From contig NZ_CP032694.1 in assembly GCF_003627755.1 (NCBI RefSeq), positions 3,587,501 through 3,651,500 of the forward strand: a DNA stretch of 64,000 nt. The letters are read 5' to 3'. Both the position numbers and the translations under genes were made by a program. Of the stretch, positions 37,302-47,061 are shown piece by piece. Source of the stretch: Rhizobium jaguaris (GTDB lineage: Bacteria; Pseudomonadota; Alphaproteobacteria; Rhizobiales; Rhizobiaceae). The notes under the pieces are model-generated. The model was not told where the DNA came from. It searched no databases and saw nothing but the letters and a program-made list of their open reading frames with translations. The stretch's first letter is position 1, and the number at the start of each line of letters is the position of its first letter.

Positions 37302-38729
37302 ATGGCAGCCAAAATCGTCCCAGTGATCATGGCCGGCGGCAAGGGAACACGGTTATGGCCGCTATCGCGCGCCTCTGCGCCAAAGCAATTCATCCAGTTC
37401 ATCGGCGACAAGACGCTTTTTCAGAGCACTTTGGCGCGCGTCTCCGATCCCGAGCTTTACGAAGCCCCTATCGTACTCACCAATGAAGAATTCCGTTTCC
37501 TCGTTGCCGAACAGGCGCGTGAACTTGGCCTGAAGCTGGCAGCCGTCCTGCTGGAGCCGGTCGCCCGCAACACGGCTGCCGCCGTTGCCGCGGCAGCCAC
37601 GCTCGTCACCGAACTCTTCGGCAAGGACGCGACGATGCACGTCCTCGGTTCCGACTACGAGATCGACGCCAACGCCACCTATTACGACTGCGTGCGGACT
37701 GCCCGCGATACCGCGCTCGAAGGCAAACTCGTGACCTTCGGCATTGCACCGACCGAGCCGGCGACCGGCTATGGCTATATCGAGAGCGGCAAGGCGCTGT
37801 CGACCGGCGCGCATGCGGTCAAACGTTTCGTCGAAAAGCCTGCCTTGGAAAAGGCGGAGGCAATGGTCGCCAGCGGCGGGTTCTACTGGAACTCCGGCAT
37901 GTTCATGTTCTCGGCCGGCCAGCTTCTCTCGGAAATGCACGAATACGCGCCGGAAGTCGAAAAAGCCGCCAGCAAGGCCGTTTCCAAGTCGACGCGCGAC
38001 CTTGATTTCACCCGCCTCGATGCAGAAGCCTTCGTCAAGAGCCCCGATATCTCCATCGATTACGCTCTTATGGAAAAGACCGCGAATGCGGCGGTTGTCC
38101 CCTCGCCTTTCACTTGGTCGGATCTCGGCAGCTGGGATTCGGTCTGGAAAGTCGGCAAGCGCGACGAAAACGGCAACGTGGCTGCCGGCGATACGACGCT
38201 CGTCAACACCAAGAACTCGCTTGTCATGACGCATGGCGTCCATCTCGCCGTGCAAGGGATGGAGGATGTCGCCGTCATCGCCAGCGAAGACGCCGTCTAT
38301 GTCGGCCATCTCAAGGACAGCCAGGAAGTCGGCAAGCTGGTCAAGCTGCTCGCCGGCCAGAAGACGACGGCCAAGCTCACCGAGACGCATCCGACGTCCT
38401 ATCGCCCCTGGGGCGGTTACACTTCGGTCCTGAACGGCGAACGTTTCCAGGTGAAGCGCATCTTCGTTCTGCCCGGCAAGAAGCTGTCGCTACAGAAGCA
38501 TCATCATCGTTCGGAACACTGGATCGTCGTCAAGGGCACGGCGGAGGTGACCGTGGGTGAACACGTGCAGATGCTGCGTGAAAACGAGTCGATCTATATC
38601 CCGCTCGGCGAAGTGCACCGCCTTTCCAACCCTGGCAAGATCCTGCTGGAACTGATCGAAGTGCAGACGGGCTCCTATCTCGGCGAAGATGACATCATTC
38701 GCCTGGTCGATGAATTCGGCCGAAGCTGA
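37302..38729 (+). CDS. manC: Mannose-1-phosphate guanylyltransferase / mannose-6-phosphate isomerase
   Basis: 475 residues, a type II PMI/GMP bifunctional enzyme that provides GDP-mannose for surface polysaccharides. The nucleotidyltransferase domain begins VPVIMAGGKGTRLWPLSRAS and carries FVEKP. The cupin isomerase domain at the C-terminus has QKHHHRSEHWIVVKGTAEVT and YIPLGEVHRLSNPGK. It stands alone with its own terminator. In rhizobia near-identical genes are also called noeJ when they serve nodulation factor synthesis; no nod genes are nearby. Confidence 0.95.
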   Translation: MAAKIVPVIMAGGKGTRLWPLSRASAPKQFIQFIGDKTLFQSTLARVSDPELYEAPIVLTNEEFRFLVAEQARELGLKLAAVLLEPVARNTAAAVAAAATLVTELFGKDATMHVLGSDYEIDANATYYDCVRTARDTALEGKLVTFGIAPTEPATGYGYIESGKALSTGAHAVKRFVEKPALEKAEAMVASGGFYWNSGMFMFSAGQLLSEMHEYAPEVEKAASKAVSKSTRDLDFTRLDAEAFVKSPDISIDYALMEKTANAAVVPSPFTWSDLGSWDSVWKVGKRDENGNVAAGDTTLVNTKNSLVMTHGVHLAVQGMEDVAVIASEDAVYVGHLKDSQEVGKLVKLLAGQKTTAKLTETHPTSYRPWGGYTSVLNGERFQVKRIFVLPGKKLSLQKHHHRSEHWIVVKGTAEVTVGEHVQMLRENESIYIPLGEVHRLSNPGKILLELIEVQTGSYLGEDDIIRLVDEFGRS

Positions 38730-38751
38730 GATCTTCGACAGCATCGATTTC

Positions 38752-38785
38752 AAAGCGGTGGGCGAAAGCCCGCCGCTTTTATTTT
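38752..38785 (+). terminator. Rho-independent terminator after manC
   Basis: AAAGCGGTGGGC (38752-38763), loop GAAA, GCCCGCCGCTTT (38768-38779), then TATTTT; one G-T wobble. It lies 22 bases past the stop codon. Confidence 0.85.
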
Positions 38786-38907
38786 GGCACCCCATGCAAT
38801 GGCTCTGATTGAGCGCCGAGACGCCTTGCATTCTTCCGCTGCATTGCACACACTGCCGACGGGAACAGCAAATGCCGCACAACGATGCGAGCTAGGCAAG
38901 AGAAAAT

Positions 38908-41900
38908 ATGGCGATCAAAGCAAGCATTTATCATCTCACCCATTATAAATACGACAATCCGGTCCGCCTCGGCCCTCAAATCATTCGCTTAAAACCCGCT
39001 CCGCATTCCAAGACGCGCGTCCTCAGCCATTCGCTGAAGGTAACGCCCTCCAATCATTTCGTGAATCTGCAGCAGGACCCCTACGGCAACTATCTTGCCC
39101 GCTTCGTTTTTCCCGATCCGGCGACCGAGCTGAAGATCGAGGTCGATCTCGTCGCCGATATGACGGTCTACAATCCCTTCGACTTCTTCGTCGAAGAGGA
39201 AGCCACCAAATGGCCCTTCGATTATCCCGAGACCATTCGCGAAGATCTGTCGATCTATATGAAGCCGGAGGAGCCCGGACCGCGCCTTGCGGCTTTCCTC
39301 GCAACGCTTGACCGCTCCGAGCAACGCACCGTCGACATGATCGTCGGCCTCAATGCGCGGCTGCAGCATGAAATCGGCTATGTCATTCGCCTGGAAACCG
39401 GCGTGCAGACACCGGAAGAAACGCTGGAAAAGGCAAAGGGGTCCTGTCGCGACACGAGCTGGCTGCTCGTCCAGGTTCTCCGCCATCTCGGCCTCGCCGC
39501 ACGCTTCGTTTCGGGCTACCTCATCCAGCTCACGCCGGACCTGAAGGCGCTCGATGGCCCCTCGGGCACGGAATACGACTTTGCCGACCTGCATGCCTGG
39601 GCGGAGGTCTATCTTCCCGGCGCCGGCTGGGTCGGCCTCGATCCGACCTCGGGCCTGCTGACGGGCGAGAGCCATATTCCGCTCGCCGCCACACCGCACT
39701 ATCGCAATGCAGCACCAATCTCCGGCGGCTATTTCGGCGAAGCTGAAACTGAATTCGACTTTGATATGAAAGTCGCCCGCGTTGCCGAGCATCCGCGCAT
39801 CACCAAGCCCTTCTCCGATGAGAGCTGGGAAGCGCTGAATGCGCTCGGCGAAGAAGTCGACCGTATCCTGAAAAGCGACGATGTACGCCTGACCATGGGC
39901 GGTGAGCCGACCTTCATCTCGATCGACGATTTCCAGTCGGAAGAATGGAATACCGCCGCTGTCGGCCCAACCAAGCGCGACAGGGCCGATCAACTGATCC
40001 GCCTCCTGCGCGAGCGCTTCGCGCCTGGCGGCTTCCTGCATTATGGCCAGGGCAAATGGTACCCGGGTGAGAGCCTGCCGCGCTGGACCTTCTCGCTCTA
40101 CTGGCGCAAAGACGGCCGGCCGGTCTGGCAGAATCCGGCTTTAATTGCCGAAGAGACTGTAAAGACCGGCGCGAGTGCGGACGACGCCGAGAAGCTTCTG
40201 ACCGCGATAGCCAGGGAATTGGCGATCGCGCCGGACATGGTTCAGCCGGCCTATGAGGACCCGGCGGAATGGATCATCAAGGAAGGCAGCCTGCCGGAGA
40301 ATGTTGATCCGTCCAATTCGAAACTGAAGGATCCGGAGGAGCGCAGCCGTATCGCCCGCGTCTTCGAGCGCGGACTGACGACGGCGACCGGCTATATCCT
40401 TCCGGTTCAGGCCTGGAATGCGCGCGCCAGCCGCACGCGCTGGATCAGCGAAAAATGGCGTACGCGCCGCGGCAGGATTTTCCTGGTGCCGGGCGATTCC
40501 CCTGTCGGCTATCGCCTTCCGCTCGGGACCCTCCCCTATGTGCCGCCGTCGCGTTATCCCTATATCCATACCGCAGATCCTTCGATTCCGCGTACGCCGT
40601 TGCCGGAGGTGTTCGTGCCCGCCGGCCGCGCCATGCCTGAAGCCTCTTTTCAAGCGGACGAAACCCTACAATTGCGCGTCGAACAGACGCTCGGCGAAAT
40701 CGGCGGTGCTGTACGCACCGCGATCTCGGCCGAGCCGCGCGACGGTCGGCTCTGCGTCTTCATGCCGCCGGTCGAACGGATCGAGGACTATCTCGAACTA
40801 CTGGCCGCGGCCGAGAATGCGGCGGCGGAACTTGGACTACCGGTGCATATCGAAGGCTATTCGCCGCCACAGGACGAGCGCATCAACGTTATCCGCGTCG
40901 CCCCCGATCCCGGCGTGATCGAAGTCAACATTCACCCGGCGTCGAATTGGCAGGAATGCGTCGACATCACCACCGCGGTCTATGAAGAGGCCCGGCAGAC
41001 GCGCCTCGGAACCGACAAGTTCCTGATCGACGGCCGCCATACCGGCACCGGCGGCGGCAACCATGTCGTCGTCGGCGGCGCCAATCCGAATGACAGCCCG
41101 TTCCTGCGTCGGCCCGACCTTCTCAAGAGCCTGGTATTGCATTGGCAGCGCCACCCTTCGCTCTCCTATCTCTTCTCCGGCCTATTCATCGGCCCGACCA
41201 GCCAGGCGCCGCGCATCGACGAGGCGCGCCACGACAGCCTCTACGAGCTGGAAATCGCGCTGGCGCAGGTGCCGGCACCCGGTCGTGGCATCCCGCCGCT
41301 GCCCTGGCTGATCGATCGCCTGTTCCGCAACCTTCTGACCGATGCCAGCGGCAATACCCACCGCTCGGAGATCTGCATCGACAAGCTGTTTTCCCCGGAT
41401 GGACCGACCGGCCGCCTTGGGCTGGTGGAACTGCGCGGCTTTGAAATGCCGCCGAACGCGCGCATGAGCCTTGCCCAGCAATTGCTGGTCCGCGCCCTCA
41501 TCGCCCGCTTCTGGCGCAACCCGATCGACGGCAAGTTTGTCCGCTGGGGCACATCGCTGCACGACCGTTTCATGCTGCCGCATTATATCTGGCACGACTT
41601 CCTCGATGTGCTGACGGATCTCCGGGAAAACGGCTTCGACCTTCGTCCCGAATGGTTCCAGGCGCAGCTGGAATTCCGCTTCCCTTTCTGCGGCGAGGTC
41701 GAATACGAGGGCAGCAAGCTGGAGCTGCGCCAGGCCCTGGAGCCGTGGCATGTCATGGGCGAAGAAGGCGCGATCGGCGGCACTGTCCGTTATGTCGATT
41801 CGTCGGTGGAACGGCTGCAGGTGCGGCTCGAAACCAACAATCCCTCACGCTACACCGTAGCCTGCAACGGCCGCGCCGTGCCGCTGACGCCGACGGGCAC

Positions 41901-42228
41901 CTCAGGTGTTTCTGTTGCCGGCGTCCGCTACAAGGCCTGGCATCCTGCTTCGGGCCTGCATCCGGTTCTGCCTATCGACACGCCGTTGACCTTCGATATT
42001 TATGATACATGGTCGAAGCGTTCGATTGGCGGCTGCATCTACCATGTTGCCCATCCGGGTGGCCGGAACTATGACACCTTTCCCGTCAACGGCAACGAGG
42101 CCGAGGCGCGGCGCCTGGCGCGATTCGAACCTTGGGGACATAAGGCGGGCGGCTATAATCTGCGTGCGGAATCAGTGTCGGGGGAGTTTCCGCTGACGCT
42201 TGATCTTAGGCGGCCGATAGGAGTTTGA
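38908..42228 (+). CDS. Transglutaminase-DUF2126 fusion protein
   Basis: 1106 residues. The N-terminal half is a bacterial transglutaminase-like cysteine peptidase/amidase: N-terminal beta domain (residues 1-85), catalytic Cys180 ([11 protein letters not shown]), His229 (DLHAWAEVY), Asp245 (GLDPTSG). From about residue 300 to the end is DUF2126, a glutamine-synthetase/COOH-NH2-ligase-like domain. First gene of a three-gene operon with a circularly permuted ATP-grasp protein and a second transglutaminase. Comparative work predicts that such operons form and cut amide bonds in a small peptide; the product is unknown. Confidence 0.92.
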   Translation: MAIKASIYHLTHYKYDNPVRLGPQIIRLKPAPHSKTRVLSHSLKVTPSNHFVNLQQDPYGNYLARFVFPDPATELKIEVDLVADMTVYNPFDFFVEEEATKWPFDYPETIREDLSIYMKPEEPGPRLAAFLATLDRSEQRTVDMIVGLNARLQHEIGYVIRLETGVQTPEETLEKAKGSCRDTSWLLVQVLRHLGLAARFVSGYLIQLTPDLKALDGPSGTEYDFADLHAWAEVYLPGAGWVGLDPTSGLLTGESHIPLAATPHYRNAAPISGGYFGEAETEFDFDMKVARVAEHPRITKPFSDESWEALNALGEEVDRILKSDDVRLTMGGEPTFISIDDFQSEEWNTAAVGPTKRDRADQLIRLLRERFAPGGFLHYGQGKWYPGESLPRWTFSLYWRKDGRPVWQNPALIAEETVKTGASADDAEKLLTAIARELAIAPDMVQPAYEDPAEWIIKEGSLPENVDPSNSKLKDPEERSRIARVFERGLTTATGYILPVQAWNARASRTRWISEKWRTRRGRIFLVPGDSPVGYRLPLGTLPYVPPSRYPYIHTADPSIPRTPLPEVFVPAGRAMPEASFQADETLQLRVEQTLGEIGGAVRTAISAEPRDGRLCVFMPPVERIEDYLELLAAAENAAAELGLPVHIEGYSPPQDERINVIRVAPDPGVIEVNIHPASNWQECVDITTAVYEEARQTRLGTDKFLIDGRHTGTGGGNHVVVGGANPNDSPFLRRPDLLKSLVLHWQRHPSLSYLFSGLFIGPTSQAPRIDEARHDSLYELEIALAQVPAPGRGIPPLPWLIDRLFRNLLTDASGNTHRSEICIDKLFSPDGPTGRLGLVELRGFEMPPNARMSLAQQLLVRALIARFWRNPIDGKFVRWGTSLHDRFMLPHYIWHDFLDVLTDLRENGFDLRPEWFQAQLEFRFPFCGEVEYEGSKLELRQALEPWHVMGEEGAIGGTVRYVDSSVERLQVRLETNNPSRYTVACNGRAVPLTPTGTSGVSVAGVRYKAWHPASGLHPVLPIDTPLTFDIYDTWSKRSIGGCIYHVAHPGGRNYDTFPVNGNEAEARRLARFEPWGHKAGGYNLRAESVSGEFPLTLDLRRPIGV

Positions 42229-42241
42229 AACAGGAATAGGC

Positions 42242-44659
42242 ATGGGTAAAAAACCAGCGACGGAGCGGCGAGACGATATAAGGGCTGGCATCGGCAACGA
42301 TCCGGCCTTTGCCTATTCGGCTTTGCCCGGCGTCGCCGACGAAATGGTCGACAATAAAGGTGCGGTGCGGCCGGTCTGGCAAAACCTGCTCGCTGCACTG
42401 ACCCGCATGCCGGAAAAGGAACTCCTGGAACGTTTCGCCCGCGCCGACCGCTATCTACGCGACGCCGGCGTGTTCTACCGAGCCTATGAAGCAAAGGGCG
42501 TCAGCGAACGCAACTGGCCGATTTCGCATATTCCCGTGCTGATCGACGAGCGCGAATGGCAGACGCTGTCGGCCGGCCTGCGTCAGCGCGCCGACCTGCT
42601 TGAAGAGATCATTGCCGATATCTACGGCGATAACCGACTGGTCAACGAAGGCTTGCTGCCGCCGGCGCTCATCGCCGCCAATCCTGAATTCCTGCGGCCG
42701 CTCGTTGGCATCAAACCCGCCGACGGGCACTATCTTCACTTCCTCGCCTTCGAGGTCGGCCGTGGGCCGGACGGCAATTGGTGGGTGTTGGCCGACCGCG
42801 CCCAGGCTCCGTCCGGCGCCGGTTTCGCGCTGGAGACCCGTGTGGCCACCACGCGCGCTTTCTCCGATATCTATGCTGAAACCAAGGTCCACCGCCTCGC
42901 TTCTTTTTTTGGCGCCTTCCGCGACGCGTTGCAGGGCGTGAAGCGCGGTGCGACCGACCGCATCGCCGTCCTGACGCCGGGGCCGGCCAACGAGACCTAC
43001 TACGAACACGCCTATATTGCCCGCTATCTCGGCTTCATGCTGCTCGAGGGCGAGGACATTACCGTCGTCGACGATCAGATGATGGTGCGCACCGTCGCGG
43101 GCTTAAAGCCGATCAGCGTGCTTTGGCGACGCCTCGACGCGTCCTATGCCGATCCGCTGGAGCTCAATCAGCAATCCCATATCGGCACGCCCGGCATGGT
43201 CGAGGCCTTGAGGGCGCAAAGCGTCACCATCGTCAACGCGCTCGGTTCCGGCATTCTGGAAACCCGCGCGCTTCTCGCCTTCATGCCCACCATCTGCCGG
43301 CAGTTGCGTGGTGAAGACCTGATGCTGCCATCGATCGCCACCTGGTGGTGCGGACAGAAAGCCGAGCGCGAGCACGTCGCCGCGCATATCGAAAAAATGG
43401 TGATCGGCCCCGCCTATTCCTGCATGCCTTTCTTCGACGACAACGGCCAGTCGGTATTGGGCTCGACGCTGCGCACCACCGCCAAGGAATCGATTGCCGA
43501 TTGGCTGACGAGGGACGGGCAGAAACTGGTCGGCCAAGAGGTCGTCACGCTGTCGACAACGCCCGCATGGGTAAACGGCAAGCTGCTGCCGAGGCCGATG
43601 AGCCTGCGCGTCTTCGCCGCCCGCACCGAAAACGGCTGGCAGATCATGCCCGGCGGCTTTGCCCGCATCGGCAGCGGCGACGATGTCGCCGCCATCGCCA
43701 TGCAGGCCGGTGGGTCCGCCGCCGATGTCTGGATCGTTTCCGACAAGCCGGTGGAGCGCCACACGCTGTTGCCGACCGAGGAGACCTTCACCCGCAACAT
43801 GCCCGGCAGCCTGCCGAGCCGCGCCGCCGACAATCTCTTCTGGCTCGGCCGCTATATCGAACGCGCCGAAGGAGCGTTGCGCATCCTGCGCGCCTGGCAC
43901 GGGCGCTTCGCCGAGGCCGCCGATCCTACCCAGCCGCTGCTCGCCGCCGTCAGCGCCTATCTCGCGGCCGTGGATATCGACACCGAGGAAGCCGTACCGG
44001 AAAACCTGCTGCGCAATATCGACAGCGCAGTCTATTCCGCCAGCAACATCCGTGATCGCTTCTCGCCGGATGGCTGGCTGGCACTGAACGACCTCGCCAA
44101 GACGGCGCGGCGCTTCAAGGAAAAGGTCAAATCCGGCGACGATGCCAGCCATGCCATGACGATCCTGCTGCGCAAGCTCGCGGGCTTTGCCGGTCTCGTG
44201 CATGAAAACATGTACCGCTTCACCGGCTGGCGTTTTCTATCGCTCGGCCGCTATATCGAGCGCGGCCTGCATATGACGCGCCTGCTTGGCTACATGTCCG
44301 GCCCGGAGGCGCCCGACGGCGCGCTCGACATGCTGCTCGAAATCGGCGACAGCGTCATGACCCATCGCCGCCGCTACAACGTCAATACCGCGCGCCTGAC
44401 GGTGACCGATCTCCTGGCGCTCGATCCGCTCAACCCGCGCTCAATTCTCTTTCAGATGAACGAAATCCACCGCGAAGTGGAGCAATTGCCGAACGCCTTG
44501 GTCAACGGCCAGATGTCGCCCTTCTATCGCGAGGCCATGCGGTTGCATTCAGGTCTGGCGGTCATGACCCCGGAAACGATGAATGGCGAGGTTTACAAGC
44601 AGCTGGAACGGGAGTTGGAACGGCTCTCCGATCTCCTGGCCCAGACCTATCTCGGATGA
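42242..44659 (+). CDS. Circularly permuted ATP-grasp / alpha-E domain protein
   Basis: 805 residues. N-terminal circularly permuted ATP-grasp domain (DUF404/DUF407; EGEDITVVDDQMMVRTVAGL near residue 265), then the all-helical alpha-E domain (DUF403) from about 510 (AADNLFWLGRYIERAEGALR; FLSLGRYIERGLHMTRLLGY). It starts 13 bases after the DUF2126 gene and ends 4 bases before the next gene. Predicted to be a peptide ligase acting with the flanking transglutaminases. Confidence 0.92.
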   Translation: MGKKPATERRDDIRAGIGNDPAFAYSALPGVADEMVDNKGAVRPVWQNLLAALTRMPEKELLERFARADRYLRDAGVFYRAYEAKGVSERNWPISHIPVLIDEREWQTLSAGLRQRADLLEEIIADIYGDNRLVNEGLLPPALIAANPEFLRPLVGIKPADGHYLHFLAFEVGRGPDGNWWVLADRAQAPSGAGFALETRVATTRAFSDIYAETKVHRLASFFGAFRDALQGVKRGATDRIAVLTPGPANETYYEHAYIARYLGFMLLEGEDITVVDDQMMVRTVAGLKPISVLWRRLDASYADPLELNQQSHIGTPGMVEALRAQSVTIVNALGSGILETRALLAFMPTICRQLRGEDLMLPSIATWWCGQKAEREHVAAHIEKMVIGPAYSCMPFFDDNGQSVLGSTLRTTAKESIADWLTRDGQKLVGQEVVTLSTTPAWVNGKLLPRPMSLRVFAARTENGWQIMPGGFARIGSGDDVAAIAMQAGGSAADVWIVSDKPVERHTLLPTEETFTRNMPGSLPSRAADNLFWLGRYIERAEGALRILRAWHGRFAEAADPTQPLLAAVSAYLAAVDIDTEEAVPENLLRNIDSAVYSASNIRDRFSPDGWLALNDLAKTARRFKEKVKSGDDASHAMTILLRKLAGFAGLVHENMYRFTGWRFLSLGRYIERGLHMTRLLGYMSGPEAPDGALDMLLEIGDSVMTHRRRYNVNTARLTVTDLLALDPLNPRSILFQMNEIHREVEQLPNALVNGQMSPFYREAMRLHSGLAVMTPETMNGEVYKQLERELERLSDLLAQTYLG

Positions 44660-44663
44660 TGTC

Positions 44664-45548
44664 ATGCTTTACGACCTGTCGCTGCACATGGGCTATATCT
44701 ACGACGTGCCGGCCAGCGGCGCGCGCCACATCATGCGCGTGCTGCCGCTGTCACTGGCCAATCGTCAGCGCCTGATTGCCGGCTCGCTGAAAGTCACCCC
44801 GCATCCCGACGAACAGTCGAACTTCACAGATTTTTTCCAGCATCCCGCAACCTCGATCCTGGTCCGCAACCCACATGAAAAGCTCGATATCCGCATGCAG
44901 GCGCGGGTGCAGGTGGAAAGCCAGCCGCTTACCGCCGACTTCTCGCCCGTACTCGCAAGGCTGCCGGATGAGATTGGCGATTGCTGGTCGGTAGAACCGT
45001 CCTCGCCGCATCATTTCATCGGCACAAGCCCACGCCTGCCGGAGACGACAGAAATCGCGGATTACGCCCGGCAATGGGCGGCGACCAACCTGACGGTTAT
45101 GCAGATCGCCCATGCCGTCTGCGCCCAGATCCACAAGGATTTCGTCTACGACCCCAAGGCGACAACGGTCGACACCACGCCAAAAGAGGCATTCCGCTTG
45201 AAACGCGGGGTGTGCCAGGATTTCGTGCATGTGATGATCATCGCGCTGCGCAGCCTCGGCATTCCGGCCGGCTATGTCAGCGGCTTCCTGCGCACCATCC
45301 CGCCCCCTGGCGAGGAACGGCTGGAAGGCGCTGACGCCATGCATGCCTGGGTGCGCATCTGGTGCGGTGAAACGGCAGGCTGGATCGAGCTCGATCCGAC
45401 CAACAACATCCCTGCCGGAACCGACCATATCGTCGTCGCCTACGGCCGCGATTATTCCGACGTCGCCCCCGTCATCGGTGTGCTGAAGAGCTATGGCAGC
45501 CAGAAGACGGTTCAAGCAGTCGATGTTATTCCGTTGAAACAGCAATAG
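44664..45548 (+). CDS. Transglutaminase-like cysteine peptidase
   Basis: 294 residues from ATG 44664, only 4 bases after the ATP-grasp gene. N-terminal beta domain, then the catalytic triad Cys184 (RGVCQDFVHVM), His227 (DAMHAWVRIW), Asp244 (ELDPTNN). It resembles the first half of the DUF2126 fusion but has no C-terminal extension. No signal peptide, so cytosolic. Third member of the peptide-modification operon. Confidence 0.92.
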   Translation: MLYDLSLHMGYIYDVPASGARHIMRVLPLSLANRQRLIAGSLKVTPHPDEQSNFTDFFQHPATSILVRNPHEKLDIRMQARVQVESQPLTADFSPVLARLPDEIGDCWSVEPSSPHHFIGTSPRLPETTEIADYARQWAATNLTVMQIAHAVCAQIHKDFVYDPKATTVDTTPKEAFRLKRGVCQDFVHVMIIALRSLGIPAGYVSGFLRTIPPPGEERLEGADAMHAWVRIWCGETAGWIELDPTNNIPAGTDHIVVAYGRDYSDVAPVIGVLKSYGSQKTVQAVDVIPLKQQ

Positions 45549-45678
45549 CTTAAATAAAACCATAACGGGAATAATCCAGCTATTCCGTAAAAGTCGAACG
45601 ATCTTCTAAACGGCGCACTGAGAGTTTTCGCCGATAGTCACCGTCAATTCTGAGGCTTACACTCTTTGGACGGACGTG

Positions 45679-46644
45679 ATGATCACCGGTTCGAGCAAAT
45701 TTCGCAGCATTCAACGCCTTTTGCGCGATCGCGCCGGCAATTTCGGCATATTGACCGCACTGCTGCTCGTTCCGGTGTCTTTGGCAGCGGGCGCGGCAAT
45801 TGATTATTCCACGGCCATCGCTCAGCGTACCAATCTGCAGGAAATTGCCGATAGCGCCGCACTTGCCGGCGGTGAGATATACGACGGAACCAATTTTTCG
45901 ACTGCCAAAGCTACGGCACAGGCTTTCATCGATGCCTACGCAGCAACCACACCCATTGGCCTCGCCTCTAACATAACGGCGAACGGGAACACGCTGCAGG
46001 TGACGTTGACCGGCTCCGTTCCGACGACGCTGATGCGGCTCGGCAATGTCAACAATGTCGATATCAGCGTCAACGCCGCTTCTTATTCGCCGCCCAAGCC
46101 CCAGCAGGTGACGCTCACACCGACGAAAGCGCAGGGCTATTATTACAAGAAGGTTACCATTCGAGTTGTGCGGCCGAATACGACATCGGAAGTCGTTCTC
46201 GGCACGGTGACCTACCAACCGACCACACATAACGACTCCGGCCAGGGCACTATGGTAGTAAATCCGCCGGGCGCCATAAATCTTGGTCAATACACGAAGC
46301 TTGTCTTGCAAATGGACATCAAGGATGATGGTTGCCCCACCGGCCAAACCGCCTCGGTCAGCAGCAACAATGCCGTTAAATGCAGCAAAAGCTCTAGGGC
46401 AGCAGATCAGAAATACGATCTGACATTGCGCACCGATAACCCCGATACTTCATATTACCTTTTCGTCAATGGGCAGCAACTTCCGAAGGGAATAACAGTA
46501 CCCATCGAAAATTATTTCGGCTGCCAGTCACCTCAGAATCACGCTTGGGAAGACGGCGGCGGCTGGGAGCGGCAAGACATCTTCTACACAATCTCCTCGG
46601 TTTGCGCGTCTGCTGATGGCGCTGCCGTCCGTTTGACGCAATAG
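45679..46644 (+). CDS. TadE/TadG-like pilus-assembly protein (orphan)
   Basis: 321 residues. The basic N-terminus and helix (LLRDRAGNFGILTALLLVPV, then SLAAGAAIDYSTA) match the Tad pseudopilin-like start RxxxGxxxxx...D, and LQEIADSAALAGG is the usual following helix. The rest is a beta-rich extracytoplasmic domain with paired cysteines (DDGCPTG/VKCSKS, FGCQSP/SVCASA). A GTG at 45676 would add one residue. No other tad or cpa gene is in the window, so it is isolated or works with a distant locus. Confidence 0.75.
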   Translation: MITGSSKFRSIQRLLRDRAGNFGILTALLLVPVSLAAGAAIDYSTAIAQRTNLQEIADSAALAGGEIYDGTNFSTAKATAQAFIDAYAATTPIGLASNITANGNTLQVTLTGSVPTTLMRLGNVNNVDISVNAASYSPPKPQQVTLTPTKAQGYYYKKVTIRVVRPNTTSEVVLGTVTYQPTTHNDSGQGTMVVNPPGAINLGQYTKLVLQMDIKDDGCPTGQTASVSSNNAVKCSKSSRAADQKYDLTLRTDNPDTSYYLFVNGQQLPKGITVPIENYFGCQSPQNHAWEDGGGWERQDIFYTISSVCASADGAAVRLTQ

Positions 46645-47061
46645 AACTAGTCGGGAAGATCGAAGGCGCATCGGAGGATAGATTGCTCAGGAACGGTCCG
46701 GGTTGTCTCGTCTATCGCTGATTTGGACCGCGCTCGAAGAAAATGACGCTTCTGACCAAATAACAACCGGGGCGCGACGCGCCCGAAACCACAAATAGAT
46801 CGTAAAAACAAAAGCCGCGCTGGAATAATCCAGGGCGGCTTTCGCTCGTTAGGTAATCCAACGATAAGAGCCGGAAAAACAACCGAAATCAAGTCTTTTT
46901 GGCACATCGAGAGCGTTTGCTCGGTATTTTTGCATCTGCAACATTCACTTGTTGCAACAGCTTTACATCGGTGCATAAACTGCTACGTAGAGGCAGTGGC
47001 AAATTGATCTAGTTAGGCGTAACACCCTGAATATAAATCACAAATGGCGAGACTTGATAGT
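46645..47061. other. Intergenic region before the glycogen cluster
   Basis: About 417 bases. No supported gene. It holds a terminator-like hairpin at 46810-46842 and must contain the promoter of glgP; I could not pick a convincing -35/-10 pair. Confidence 0.5.
46810..46842. terminator. Terminator-like hairpin
   Basis: AAAGCCGCGCTGGA, loop ATAA, TCCAGGGCGGCTTT; one mismatch, A-rich on the left and TTTCG on the right. It probably closes the transcript of the TadE/G-like gene. Confidence 0.6.
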
